DNA of 64,000 bases. Origin: Mixophyes australis. Taxonomy: Eukaryota > Chordata > Amphibia > Anura > Limnodynastidae. Below, in pieces: positions 45,425 to 57,869 of the stretch. The stretch lies in NCBI GenBank assembly GCA_036250195.1, contig JAVHZZ010000003.1:292985065-293049064 (forward strand). Reading direction: 5' to 3'. The notes under the pieces were generated by a model that saw nothing but the letters and a program-made list of their open reading frames with translations, was not told the origin of the DNA and did no database searches. Every line of letters begins with the position of its first letter. Positions within the stretch are counted from its first letter, which is position 1. The translations under genes were made by a program, and so were the position numbers.

Positions 45425-45839
45425 GAAGCACTATCTTGCCCAGAGGTGGGGAACCTTTCTTAATCGTCAGGCCATATACCATTTTTGGATCTCATTAGAC
45501 TGCACTTTCTATTGCAGGTTGCATAAGTTTATACATTCAGCATTTATGCACACAAAAATATATATTTAGTTAGATATATTCATTGATAGAATGGCTGCAA
45601 GCCAGTGATGGCTGTATAGGTAGTGTGTGTCTAGTTCTAAGTGTGTCAGTTAAAAGTGGTAAAAAATTTAACAAGCATAATTCGGAGTTATACCAGAGTT
45701 AAACAGGAGGAAACAGGAAAAGAACATTCTGCCTATTAAAACAGCTACACAAGGACAACAGTCAGTATTCACCTGAAATTCCATATTCTACCTCTGATGT
45801 TTTCAACTCTCCCTGGCTACAAGCTCCATGCACCATGAG
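45425..45839. other. No recognisable feature
   Basis: Short interval between the SINE and the L2 element. Confidence 0.4.
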
Positions 45840-46443
45840 GACTGTTTTGGACTCTGATCTCATTTTCTTCTCATCTCATGAAAGTTTGTTCTATTTGTCA
45901 GTTTGTTTTCAATGCAAAATCCACTCTGTTTAATCAGACTGCTGTACTACTTGCACAACTACTCCCTACCCATGCTACAGTTATTTCAGTCCCCTATCTC
46001 AGCACTGTACTTCAATTCTATTTAAGCTTTTTCTCCCATCACAAGTATGAAGAAATTATACTGTCTTTCAACCACTCTCCTCTTTCATGACTCTGCAAAG
46101 TCTCAGCTACTCAATTACCTGCTCTTTATTACTCTCCATTCAACACTTCCACCCACTCCCCCACATGGCTCCCACATCATTACTTTATACTATCCAGACA
46201 TCCAGGAATACACTACATTTGCTGCAGCATAGCTATGCACTACTTATCTGATTACACTGGACATTGCAATTAGGCAATTCCTTTAATTCCTCATTTTGCT
46301 ATTTGACTCATAATCCCAATGCTTGCCAAAATATTTTTCTTTCTCTCTTTTCATGGCATTATCTTTAGGACTATATCATCCCTTACCCATCCTGCAACAC
46401 ACACCTCTGCCACATTGCCCCTTCATTACTTCACTTACCTCTA

Positions 46444-46665
46444 GTGAACACTCATAAACTCTTTTCCTATTTAAATTCAATAACTTTAACAGCCTCACCC
46501 TGCTGCCAGAAACTAAAAAGACACACATCTTACAATCATCTTTCCTACCTTTCTTCCTCCCTGCTTCTATTAGCTGGTGATATATCACCTAATCCAGGTC
46601 CCCTCAATTCTCCCACACGCATATATCTGAACACTACAGAAATCCGGCAAACCTCAAACACATAA
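46444..46665 (+). pseudogene. L2 N-terminal segment with a 2A-like motif
   Basis: A 73-codon frame ending in a frameshifted tail. Residues 40-53 read LLLLAGDISPNPGP; GDISPNPGP is at 46576-46602. Many CR1/L2-type LINEs have such an NPGP motif ahead of the endonuclease, and in some APE-type LINEs it has been shown to act like a viral 2A peptide, causing ribosome skipping. The Glu of the usual D-x-E-x-NPGP is Ser here, so activity is uncertain. The following endonuclease text is in another frame, which places a frameshift between about 46603 and 46680. Confidence 0.65.
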
Positions 46666-46679
46666 CCTGTCTCCCCTCT

Positions 46680-48077
46680 CTTCCAAAGTCCTTTAAATGT
46701 GCCCTTTGGAATGCACGCTCTGTTTGTAACAAACTTACCTCCGTACACGATTTCTTCATCTCAAACAACCTCAACCTTCTAGCAATAACAGAAACATGGC
46801 TCATGCATTCAGACACTGCCTCACCTGCAGCCCTTTCACATGGTGGTCTTCATTTCACCCACACCCCCAGACCAGGAGGCAGACAAGGAGGGGGGGTTGG
46901 ACTACTTCTCTCCCCACAGTGCACATTCACAGTTCTACCAAGTGTCCAATCACTCACGTTCACATCTTTTGAAGTACACACTGTTAGGATTTTTAACCCA
47001 TTCTCTATGCGTGTTGCTGTCATCTATCGCCCCCCTGGTCCACACCAACACTTTCTTGAACACTTCTCTGCATGGCTCCCTCACTCCTTATCTACTGATA
47101 TCCCCACCATCATCATGGGTGATTTCAACATCCCTATTTCTAATCCATGTTCCAATGCTGCTTCCAAACTACTCTCTCTAACCTCCTCACTTGACCTCTC
47201 CCAGTGGATTGAATCCGCTACTCATCAGGATGGCCACTGTCTTGATCTTGTTTTCTCTAGACTATGCTCAGTTTCTGGTTTCCTTAACACTCCTTTCCCC
47301 CTCTTAGATCATCACCTTATTAGCTACTCGCTCACCCCCAGTTCTTTACTCTCCCTAGTGTCAAACTCTTCCAAACCTCCTCACAACCGCAGGAATTTCA
47401 ACTCTATTTATTTTCAACAGTTTTCCACCTCTCTCCAAAACCTTCTTTCCCCAATTTCTACATTCTCCTCCCCTGATTGGGCAGTAGCCCATTTTCATCA
47501 AACCCTAGCAACTGCCCTGGATCAAGTGGCTCCAGCGACACTACATACTTCGCGTAGAATTCGTTGCCAACCGTGGCACACTACAGTAACACGAACTCTA
47601 CAAAAACTTTCTCATAAAGCAGAACGTCACTGACGTAAATCTTGCACCTCTAATGATTATATCACATATACTGATATCTACCACTCCTATAGAAATGCTC
47701 TGGACACTGCTAAACAAACCTACTTCCAATCTCTCATATATGCTCAGGCTTCTAATCCCAAACGCCTCTTTAACACATTTAACTCTCTTCTGAATCCTCC
47801 TGCTCCAAATCCTCCAACTAACATCAGTGCACAGGATCTTGCTTCCTATTTCAAGGACAAAATTGATAAGATCAGGCTTGAAATGGTATCATCTCCTTTG
47901 ACAAGCAATCGGCTCAATTCCTTTGTAGCACCCTCTGACACTCTCTCTTCATTTGATCCCACAAATGAAGAGGAAGTTTCTACTCTCTTCTCATCTCCTA
48001 CTCTACCTCCTGTCCTCTTGATCCCATTCCCTCACAAATTGGTATGTCCCTGTCTCCTGTTCTCATTCCCCCTCTAA
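46680..48077 (+). pseudogene. L2 APE-type endonuclease and linker
   Basis: The frame is open from before the Met codon at 46803. Upstream in the same frame are CALWNARSVCNKL and LLAITETWL, the first two endonuclease blocks (Asn and Glu ligands). Within 46803-47633 come VAVIYRPPGP (residues 72-81), the metal-binding IIMGDFNIP (103-111), CLDLVFS (146-152) and LLDHHLIS (167-174) with the catalytic Asp-His pair. The enzyme nicks target DNA to prime reverse transcription. A TGA at 47631-47633 interrupts it, after which the same frame continues open through YFQSLIYAQASNPKRLFNT to about 48010, where a frameshift puts the next conserved segment in another frame. Confidence 0.8.
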
Positions 48078-48213
48078 CTAAAATCTGTAATCTATCTCTT
48101 TCTACTGGTATTTTTCCATCACTATTCAAGCATGCAGCGATTACTCCCATTTAAAAAAAACAGAATTCTGACCCTAACTCTCTCGTAAATTACCGCCCCA
48201 TCTCCCAGCTCCC

Positions 48214-49443
48214 ATGCCCCTCCAAGCTTCTCCAGAGAATTGCCTCACACACTTTCTTACACCAAACAACCTATTGGATCCTCTTCAGTCAGGCTTTCGC
48301 TCTCAACACTCCACAGAGACTGCACTGACAAAAGTTGTCAATGATTTGATCACAGCAAAAAATAGTAACCAATACTCTCTTCTAATTCTCCTGGATCTCT
48401 CTGCTGCATTTGACACTGTTGACCACTCTCTCCTCATACAAATGCTACAATACCTAGGTCTTGAAGGCACTGTTCTATCCTGGTTCTCATCCTACCTATC
48501 TAATCGCTCTTTTAGTGTTAATTTCTCTGGATCCACCTCTGCTTTGCTTCCTTTATCAGTTGGAGTACCACAAGGCTCAGTCCTAGGTCCTCTGCTATTC
48601 TCTATCTACACCACTTCTCTTGGAAAACTAATAAGCTCCTTTGGATTTCAGTATCATCTCTATGCGGATGATACACAAATTTATCTATCCTCTCCTGATC
48701 TTTCACCATCTGTGTTGTCTCGCGTTACTGACTGTCTTTCTGCCATTTCATCTTGGATGTCTTCTTGCCAACTCAAACTCAATCTCTCAAAAACTGAATT
48801 AATAATATTCCCACCCCAAAACGGAAGCTTCCTGCCTGACATTTCTATTTCTGTTGATAACATGATCATAAATCCCACCCCGCAAGCTCGTTGCCTAGGT
48901 GTAATCCTTGATTCACAACTGTCGTCTATTCCCCACATCAACTCTATATCTAAATCCTGTTACATACACCTGAAGAACATTTCCAGAATACGCACATATC
49001 TGACACAAGACACCGCAAAAACATTAATTCATGCACTCATCATCTCCCGCATCGACTATTGCAATTCCCTCCTTACTGGTCTTCCCAAAGTCAGACTTGA
49101 AGCCCTACAATCTATTTTGCACGCAGCGGCTAGATTGATTTTCCTTGCAAACCATTATTCCTCTGCTGAGCCACTCTGTCAGTCTCTACATTGGCTGCCT
49201 GTATTTCAACGAATTCAATATAAAATTCTTTTACTAACATACAAGGCCATCAACAAAATTGCACCGACATACATTTCCTCACTTGTCTCGAAATATTTCC
49301 CTACTCGACACCTCCGTTCTGCACAAGATCTACGTCTCTCCTCCCCTCTCATCACATCCTCCCATTCTTGGTTACAGGATTTTTTCCCGGCTGCACCCAC
49401 TTTGTGGAATTCCCTTCCCACGTACAGTAAGACTTTCCTCTAG
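48214..49443 (+). pseudogene. L2 reverse transcriptase
   Basis: The longest intact part, 409 codons. [16 protein letters not shown] (residues 23-38), [16 protein letters not shown] (59-74; first catalytic Asp), [15 protein letters not shown] (116-130), the catalytic YADDTQIY (150-157), SKTELIIF and CLGVILDS further on: the order of motifs A to E in CR1/L2-type RT. The C-terminal WNSLPTYSK is followed by a frameshift near 49425; the final segment, SLQTFKRSLKTHLF, lies in another frame (49259-49519). The true start is upstream: [12 protein letters not shown] text around 48190 lies in a different frame, so the ATG at 48214 is only where the open stretch begins. Confidence 0.85.
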
Positions 49444-49770
49444 TCTTCAAACCTTCAAGCGTTCACTGAAAACCCACCTCTTCAGAGAAGGTTATGATAT
49501 TCCTCAACCATCATCTTAATTTCTCTAGATTACCCTATTACTATCCTCTACACTGCTAACGCAAGACAACAACCCTCTGACCAACATTGCCACACACACA
49601 GCACACTCAATACTTTTACCTTTGCAGTCTAGCTGGTCCATTGTGCAATATGATGTAGCACATGTCCTTGTGTTTCTAACTCCCATTGTCCCATAGCTTT
49701 CGAGCAGGGTTCTCTTACCTCTCTGTCTGTATATATTACCCAGTATTGTCTTATCAATGTTTGTTCCCAA

Positions 49771-49831
49771 TTGTAAAGCGCTACGGAATTTGCTGGTGCT
49801 ATATAAATAAATGTTGATGATGATGATGATG
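49771..49831 (+). repeat. L2 3' end shared with the SINEs
   Basis: TTGTAAAGCGCTACGGAATT, then TGCTGGTGCTATATAAATAA, then (GAT)n. It aligns with the SINE tails at 13660-13719, 35705-35763 and 45357-45407. Confidence 0.85.
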
Positions 49832-49916
49832 TCTTTACTGAAAAATAGAATAGATAAAAAAGTTTGAAGTCATGCCTTTCAAAACCTTGAAAACTTTAAT
49901 TTTGCAGTTCAATGAG

Positions 49917-50791
49917 TAGGGCATGCTTAAAGGTTCTGGCCGTCCTAGGCTAATACACCCGTATCACACCCCTTACCCCTTCCTCAAATCATTAAAGGAA
50001 AATTCAGGAGAATAAGCCAGCAAAAATGTAGACAGTTTCTCTTACCTGTTCTTGCTTTGCTGTCATTTAGCTGTCTTCTGGAAAGTTGGGGTTCTGTTTG
50101 AAAATGTGCAAACCCTCAATGATTAGGCTCTTTAGAGAGCATCCTCATGAATGCCACACAATATAGGTATCATGCCCCCCACCAGTCATTTCCTCCACCA
50201 CCAGTAGCCAATTTGAGACCCCCAAACTAGTTCATCACACCCCAGCGGCCAATTTATAACTCCACTGACAATTTCATCAACCACTTCCCAAGTTATTTCT
50301 ATCAAATCTATCCCCCCAGCCAATACATTATCCACCTTAGCTCCCACTACATACCTTCCACTTGCTAATTTATAACATTAGTGAAAAGGATGTACCCTTA
50401 AATGTCTCTTAACAGTGGCCAATTCATGACCTTCTTCCACCAGCCATTAGATCACTCTGCCCCTTATAACACTGCACTAAATACAATGTGCTCTTTATCA
50501 CAAAGTCACCCTCCATCACACTCTGCCCCCTTCATCACACTCTGTCCCTCAGTACACTGTCCCCCTTGCAGCACACTCTGCTCCCTGAAGGAGTGAGGAG
50601 GAGTGAGGTGGAGGAGGGGGAGGGAGTAGCAATGACAGCGTCAGCACAAAGGGCAGCTCAGGGGTGCATAATCAATAATGATAAAACAAATGTTAAAAAA
50701 AATCTTAAATACTGCCGATGCTGTCGGTGCTGTGCGCCCCATGTCCCAGCATCCTAGGCTGCAGCCTAATCAGCCTATTGACCAGGCCCTG
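49917..50791. mobile_element. Non-autonomous hAT, sister of the 0.9-kb copy
   Basis: Left end TAGGGCATGCTTAAAGG (canonical CAGGGCC with changes), right end GACCAGGCCCTG. Flanks TCAATGAG (49909-49916) and TAAATGAG (50792-50799) are an 8-bp duplication with one mismatch. Shared with 900-2431: GGTTCTGGCC near the left, CCTAGGCTGCAGCCT and CAGCCTATTGA(C/T) near the right. The interior is pyrimidine-rich with loose CACTCTGCCCCCTTCATCA-like repeats (50440-50590). Confidence 0.8.
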
Positions 50792-50799
50792 TAAATGAG

Positions 50800-51884
50800 T
50801 GAATCAACCATGCTTACATATTGTTTTATATCCCTATTTTGCATATTATATATATGTTATGTTTGGGAGAAACAACTGGCTTAACCAGTGCAGATTTTAA
50901 AAAATTCAATAGGCTTTTACTTTTTACCCGCTATTGCCCTCATTTTGGAAACATGATATTCACTTGGTTTTTAAACATTTTAAATCAAATATTTTTTTTT
51001 ATAATTTTGAGCCAGCCTGTCCTTCTGCACTGCTTTTGTCTTCATTTGCTTCTCCTGTTGGTTCCTGTTTGCTCATAGAGAGCCCTTTCTGAGCAGCTAA
51101 GCTCTCTGATTGATGCCCCAAGTTACAAGTCATTCAAGGTATCAATTTCTTAAAGAGTTGGTACAGAGAGTTGTTTATTATACCTCCCTCCTGCTGATCC
51201 CTGAAAGGTAGCACTGGCTCAAAGGAGAGACAGTCTTCTGCTTGTAGGCCGCACTCGAAGCTTCAAAATGCCACAGTTTCTCCACTTCTGATCTTGCCAC
51301 TTCTGATTGACTGATTGCATATTGACAACTGCAATGCATACTAATTAACAGGCCTCAACATGTATACATGGTGGTCACACAGTGTATAAATGTATACTGC
51401 CTATACACTGAAATTAATCATTGCATCTACCATATTAATTGGTTATTATGGAATAAATAAAGCTAATGTGTAACATTACTAGAGATGCAAAATTTTCAAA
51501 ACTGTTCCATGAACCCCATACTCATGGACTCCCTGTTGAAATGGAAACGAAGCCAGGCTAATTAAAAAAAAAATTACTATCACACTCAATTCATAGTCTT
51601 CATCGTAGATAGCTTACAAATATTTCTCTTTGACTCTTATTGGGTGTGGTATGTTTTTTCAGCTCTGAAATTGCCGACACAGCGTACAGCAACATTAGAA
51701 GCCCAAAGAATACAAAAGCGACACTTAAAAAATAACGAAGACTATAACAGCAACCATTATTAAATGTAGAACTACCATGTAATAGACAGTTACTGTTTCC
51801 GGCATGCTCAATGACCACCAAATGTAAAATCTGAGTTAAAGAACTCTCTCCAGCAATAAATTACGTCACTTCTAATAGCCACAG
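50800..51884. other. No recognisable feature
   Basis: AT-rich. TAGAGATGCAAAATTTTC at 51482 recalls the hAT end of the 8.6-kb family, but no partner end was seen. Confidence 0.4.
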
Positions 51885-53540
51885 TTACAAGGACGTTTTT
51901 AAAGCAGTAATGAGTGGACCCAATGCCTGTATAATGTAATCCAGGAGGCGGGTCCACCCATTGCCTTGGTGCAGAAGATCTTCAACTATCCATATACCAG
52001 AAGCAAGCCAGACACTAGAGAAAGCCAAGGAGAGCTCAGGATGGAAGGCATGAAACCTCCAGAGAGGCAGGATAAGAAGGTGGAATGTCAAGATGAGGCC
52101 GGCAGGTCTCCCAGATTGTTGCCAAAAAGAACAGAGCAGGGAGGCAACCTATAAGGGGTGATCTAGAATGTTTTGAAAGGCATCACATGTAGGAGAGTAA
52201 CGGGAGGTTGCGGTGGATTCAATGTCGATCCACAACAGAATCGACGGAGGAGCAAATGAAGACACAATCTGGTTCAGGTGAAGAGCCCAATAGTAAACCT
52301 ATTAATCCTAGAAGCCACTTCCACCGCATTTATTGGGTCTCTATAGGAAAACCAGCTTGTCTCTGGGAGAACGGCCATTCCAGACAAACCTAGAGAGGCT
52401 TTTTTTTTTGTTAGAAGAAAGCTCTGAAAGAGGAAACCCTGATGGGGAGTCTGAAAATAATAGAGAAGCTTAGGAAGGAGATTTATTATGATAGGGATGA
52501 TCCTGCCCAGTGACAAGCTAATTAAAGAGTGCCATGAGAAGAGATCCGACTTCATTTTTTCTAAAAGGCATGGATAATTCTCTTGGTAAAGGGAATCAAC
52601 GGAGCCAGTGAGAAAAACTCCTTGAAATTTAATTGTATTTTTTACCATCAGAAGCTAAATTGGGAGGTGAGATCTTGACCTTCCCGGTCACGGATATAAA
52701 GCAGAAAAGCTTCCGATTTGGCAATGTAAATCTTGTAGCCCAAAAGGCTCCCATAATGACTTAAAATGCTGAAAAGTCGAGGAGGAATGCTCCTGGCTGT
52801 TGGAGAGTCAAGATTACATCACCCAAGGAAAGAGTTTGTTTTCGAGGTCCCCCATATGTCAGGGCAGGCTTTAATTGATGCAGCAAGAGGTTATATGGCA
52901 AGGGCAAAGTTAAAAGGAGAAAAGGGGCAACCTCGATAAGTACTGTTATAGATGGAACTAAGGTCAGAAGGAGAAATGTTGATCATGACCCTCGCTGATG
53001 GACGTGAATACAGGGCTTGAATACGATAAGGAGGCTTCCAGAGATACCAAACACCAAAAAGGCGTAGGGCATAAAATTTAAGGAAATCCCGTAAAAAGTC
53101 TTGTCAGCGTACGGAGAAAATAATTGCCGGAACTTTCCTAGTATTGATGATATGAATCAGATCAATGGTCCTCCTGGTATTATCCCGTGCCTGGCAACCC
53201 AGTACAAATCTGACAAGGGATGGGAGTACCGAATTTAATCTATTTGCTAACATTTTTGCATACAATTTGACGTCTGTATTGAGTAGAGAGATATGGCGGT
53301 AACTAGCACAGTCAGTCATAGACATCTTTACCTTCTATATGTATCACAGAGATCCGAGCCTCCAAGGATTCCCAGGACCAAGAACTGCCAGCCAGGATGG
53401 AATTGAAGAGAGTGTGCAAACGGGGAATCAAGATCTTAGCAAACCTCTTGTAGCATACAGCCGTGAAGCCCATACTCATGTTTTAAATATATTTATAGTG
53501 CTGCATATGTGGAATAGCAAAGTAAAAGAGTAACTAAAAA
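51885..53540 (-). pseudogene. Second L1-type ORF2 remnant
   Basis: Minus-strand blocks in order. At 53104-53325: YRHISLLNTDVKLYAKMLAN, then ARDNTRRTIDLIHIINTRKV, the RT fingers and palm. Around 52700-52860 the frame around the catalytic Asp pair is decayed (LSLGDVILTLQQP where L1 has the ADD block). At 52274-52648: YPCLLEKMKSDLFSW with LGRIIPIIINLLPKLLYYFQ, the post-RT region. At 51885-52091: the C-terminal piece with VEDLLHQGNGW. No endonuclease or ORF1. It differs in sequence from the L1 at 38-42 kb and is a separate insertion. Confidence 0.7.
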
Positions 53541-54606
53541 ATGTATCGCTGGAGCAGTGTGTCTCCAAAAATAACCTGTTCTGGAGCATAGCATTATCAC
53601 ATAAACATCCTCCTTGGGTGTCGTTACTCCTTGTCCAAATATCTTTCTAGGAGCTTTTCCACAACTTCTTTCTCCAAGTGCAGTTGCAGGTCTGGATGTG
53701 TCTTGTGATGTCAGCAGGTACCAGACTCAAAACTGAAACTGAAATGCTTAAGCAACAAAATGATATTGAGCTTCTGTTGAGTGTTCTGGTGAATTGTAAG
53801 TTCACTACCTTTTCTGTCCCAGATTTTTTCTGGCCATCCTAAAAAACAAGCTGGCTCAGAATATCTGTGTCCTGTAAACTGTAAAAAAAAAAAACGATTT
53901 GTTTTCTTCATTACTGACACAGAATGTCTTAGATATTCCATATCTGCCTATAACTCTCACCTTCGACTTGCACCTTTGGCTCTGAATTTTGGACTCGTGT
54001 TGCCTTCCATGACCTCTGGTCCATCTTAGACCATGTTTGTGTATAAACCTCTGTCTTTCGAACAGCCGGAGTCAGTTGCTGTCTGTTCGGATGAACCTGG
54101 GGTGTCTTTTAGCAATCATGAGACTATGCACCCCTTTTAAGCCAGATTTAATCATTAGCAGTACAGTGGATTCACAAAATTTGCCACAGTCTGTGACAAT
54201 TAAGAAATGTTTTCAAAATTAGACAATGCAAATTTTGCTACTCTTAGACAACATGTTTGTATTTTTCAGTATTGCACTCAAATAATTTGTAAGATCTTAT
54301 ATTTCTTATGAGTTTCTGTGTATATTCTGGAGGCATTGTGCATATTAAGCAGATTACATATAGTATAGGACAGAGACTAACTATTACTAATCAGATATAT
54401 GGCATTGGTTGTTTGTTATTGTATCTATTACATCTATTGATGTGGTAGCAGCCATATAGGCATTCAGGTTGTGTTGACTATTAGTTATTAAATATGCTAT
54501 GTGCCTATATCTACACTACTATTCATAAGTATTCAACAATTGTGATCTAATGCATCCTCAGTCAGCGTTAGAGAGGTAGATAAAGTGCGTGTGTATAAAT
54601 ATATAG

Positions 54607-54608
<2 letters not shown>
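53541..54608. other. No recognisable feature
   Basis: No motif or repeat assigned. Confidence 0.4.

Positions 54609-54646
<38 letters not shown>
54609..54646. repeat. (AT)n microsatellite
   Basis: Nineteen uninterrupted AT dinucleotides. Confidence 0.95.
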
Positions 54647-54649
<3 letters not shown>

Positions 54650-56139
54650 TATTTACAACATAACTTAGGTATCAGTTAACAAAATTATACAATGAATTTG
54701 TGATCTATTAATTTCAGTGTTATATTATTTTTTGTTTAGGGCCCACAATATGGTTCTCAAAACTGTACAGATACTATTCTTCATCACCTCTGGTCATGTT
54801 TTATTAAATCGTTATTTATATTTCCCAATTATTTTTTTCTGCTTTGTTTCTTTTTGTATGAATCAGAGGTTGGGTCATTCACCCCGAGGCTTTCTTTTTT
54901 CATTCATATGAAAAAATTCTGCACATTTCTAAACATGTCTTGCAATAGTTCAGAAAAGTAGATAATATAAACTTTTGCTTTCATTCTCTTCCTTAAACTA
55001 TTCCTTGAAACCATTGAAATCATCTCTAAAATGCACTTGGTTCTATATTAATCTTCTTAAAGGAAAAAAGAATGGAGTAAAAGAGTAGAAATAAGTCTAT
55101 GGAGCATATTATATTATTATGTAATAGCCATATATGCAGGGACTGATTGGGAACTTAAAGTGGCCTTGGAAAAAATTATAAAACTGGCCTCATTTAAGTG
55201 GGTAATTCAACACCAAGTAGGCAGGTTTAGTACACTGCTAGCCCTAGCCAAACAGTGGAAAGTAAGGTCAATGAGATAATGAAAACAGAATAGATTTTTA
55301 AGTTTGCAAAAGTGTCTTCAAGATACTTGTTTAATAGGCTTATCAATGCAAAGGCAATCTTTAGTCCAGCATGTGGGGACAGAGGAGGGTAATGAAGCCA
55401 AGCAGGATCTCACAATCTGAGAGGTAGTGAAGGAACTAGGTTCCACAGCACAGACACCCAAATACCTTCACTAATAACTTATTGCTGCTTGCATGACATT
55501 TTCCAAGCTGACTTGAACTTTTAGAAAGGGGTTTGCTGCGTACTGTACAATACACTGACCTTTGGGCTTGCTATATGTATTGAAACATAGCATGAAGGGC
55601 TTGTTTTATGTTCTAGGGAAGTTTCAATTGGAAGGCTTACCATTGGGAAAAAGCAATGAATGTTGTTTAGTGGGTGAGAGTGGCAAAACTGTCATTGGTG
55701 AGTCAGGTGCCGTGCACCAGGGCCCATGGAGATAATGGGTACTGCTGCATGGCAGATGCAGAGAGAAGGGAGACCTAGTTCCCTCATTTCCATCTCCCTG
55801 CACCAGGGCTCACAGCTCGGTAGTTCTACCTCTGGTGGGTAATCATGGTTAAAGAAAATATACAGAGTGGGGGCACATTGGTTGAGATCCTCTACCATCC
55901 TCTTGTCCACGGGTGAAGGGGGTGGATCAGAGAGGTGGTAATCATATTTCTTATGCACACACTAATGACACAAAGAATACTGATGCAAAAATGCCTACAC
56001 TGAAAATACTGACAAGTAGGAAACACCTAATGTTGTAAACACTGACAGGCAAGAAATCCTGACAACTGAAAATTCTGACAAGTAGGAAAAAGTTTGCATT
56101 TTTTTGGCATTACATTTTAGTTGTCACATTCTTGACCAT
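54647..56139. other. No recognisable feature
   Basis: Nothing supported. GCAGGGACTGATTGGGAAC at 55136 and GTGCACCAGGGCC near 55711 hint at hAT-like ends but have no partners. Confidence 0.35.
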
Positions 56140-56650
56140 TACTCTAGTCTTCCTAGATCATCAATCTGTGTTTTACCCTTCCTGGTGAGTCTACCCTGCT
56201 GCATATCTTTGTGTCTTCTGCAAAAAGGCATACTTTCCTTTCAATAACATTTGCAATGTCACCAATAAAGCTATTAAAAAGCACTGCTGTAAGCATGGAT
56301 CCCTGGGGTACTCCACTGGTAACCTTTCCCTCCTAGGAAAGCACACCATTTACTACAACTCTCTGTTTTTTATCCTTCAACCAAAGTCTTGTTCATTCAA
56401 CCATTTTAGAATCCAATCCCACTTTCGAGTTTTTTTAACATTCTACAATGTGGGGCAGTGTCAAAAGCTCTACCAAAGTCTAGATGAGCTACATCTATGG
56501 CCCCCATTTGATCTATCAATTTAGCTACCCAGTCAAGAAAGTCAAAAAGATTTGTTTGACATGATATCCTCTCAGTAAATCCACGCTATTTGGGATCCTG
56601 TAAGTTACTGTATTTGAGATATTCTACAACTATTTCTTGAAAGAGTGTAG
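56140..56650 (-). pseudogene. CR1-like RT fragment, uninterrupted homologue
   Basis: Minus-strand text includes CQTNLFDFLDWVAKL, AIDVAHLDFGRAFDTAPH (motif A) and CLFAEDTKICSRV, where the usual FADD is FAED. It parallels 21570-22640 base for base in long stretches but lacks the LTR found there, so it serves as an empty-site comparison. It ends about 110 bp before the Gypsy LTR. Confidence 0.75.
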
Positions 56651-56975
56651 ATGACAGCTGCATCTGAATATTGAGCGTAGGCATTTTGTTAAATATGACA
56701 CTAGTTTTTTTTTTAAAGTTAACTCTATCATAAACATACATAGGGACATCCAGATAATGTTAGTGTCACGGGCACTAGGAGTCTTTACCCAGTATCACCC
56801 GCTGATGGTCTTATCAGAGCAGTAGAGTTGGTATATGATACTCTGGTGGCCGGGTGATAATGGAACTGGAAACAGCAGATGGTTAGAGAATGCTCAGAAA
56901 GTCTATGACTAGCAGCACTGGTAAACAATAAGCAACTGAACACGAGGATCTGGATGGACAAGGACACGTGAGGGT

Positions 56976-57260
56976 AGTCAGTGGTCTGCGCACGGCAAGT
57001 TGTACCACTGCTATAGTGAGACAGAATGTCCAGGAGTAATAAGGAGGTGGAAGTCAGCGGTCTGCGTATAGCAAGTTGTACCGCTGTCTGTAGTGAAGGA
57101 ATGGAATCCAGGTGAAGGTAACGGGGAAGTCAGTGGTCTGCGTGTAGCAAGTTGTACCATTGCTTATGTGAGAGGATATATGCAACTGGTGACACAGGGA
57201 AACAGGAATCAGTGGTCTGCCTCTAGCAAGTTGTACCACTGAATGTATATGTGAGGAAGG
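56976..57260. repeat. Four-copy 76-79-bp tandem repeat in the LTR
   Basis: Copies at 56976, 57053, 57129 and 57206, each starting GTCAGTGGTCTGCG or close to it, followed by AGCAAGTTGTACCACTG. The copies are diverged from one another but the same in both LTRs. Confidence 0.85.
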
Positions 57261-57869
57261 ACACGAGGAAATAAAAGCAATGCAGAGTCTACACGGGTAC
57301 ACTGAACTTGATCCCACGTTGAACTGCACACAATAATAATAATGAATGAACAGCACTGCACAGATAAACAAAGTCACTAGAATAGTCCAGCAAAAGGAAA
57401 CACAGTCAATAATAGCAATAGTCTCAGAGGATGGAAACTCCGGAGGAGGACAACTCAGTCCAGATGGATATGCAATACACCAGCACAGTCAATGAGAAGT
57501 ATGCATACCATGGTTCAGATGAGCAGGCTGTTAAAGATAGCTGCAGGGATACCTGAGCGGCAGGGAGCTGACGAGATGAGAAGTCCTTGCAGAATGGAAG
57601 CGGCAGGTAGGTGCAGCGCACTGTAGGTAGGCCGGCAAGGACGACAAAATACTCAGGAAGCAGTAGTATATCGAATTGAACAGCAGGAGACCACGGGAGA
57701 GCTGAAGCGATGTAGCAGAGCTGGAAGCCGAGGAGCGTAGACTCGATGCTTAACAGGCAAGTTGACACGAATGGACACACTGTAGAAGCAGTAGGCAGCG
57801 GGTCAGCTGACGGCAGGTAGAATGCAGACTGGAGCGCTGAGACGAGCAGGACTCTGTAGACACGCTGAA

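Larger units (their letters stand above)
45840..49831 (+). mobile_element. L2-type LINE, nearly full length, inactive
   Basis: A pyrimidine-rich leader (about 45840-46440), then endonuclease and reverse transcriptase remains in order on the plus strand, a short 3' UTR, and the end TTGTAAAGCGCTACGGAATT, GCTATATAAATAAATG and (GAT)n. The 5' boundary is an estimate. Coding is broken by at least three frameshifts and one stop. The 3' end is the same type as the tail of the SINE copies in this window. Confidence 0.85.

Noticed and set aside
56976..57260. Possible CRISPR-like array (repeats with unlike spacers)
   Set aside because: It lies in an LTR, copies are diverged, spacing is not uniform, and the context is a vertebrate genome.
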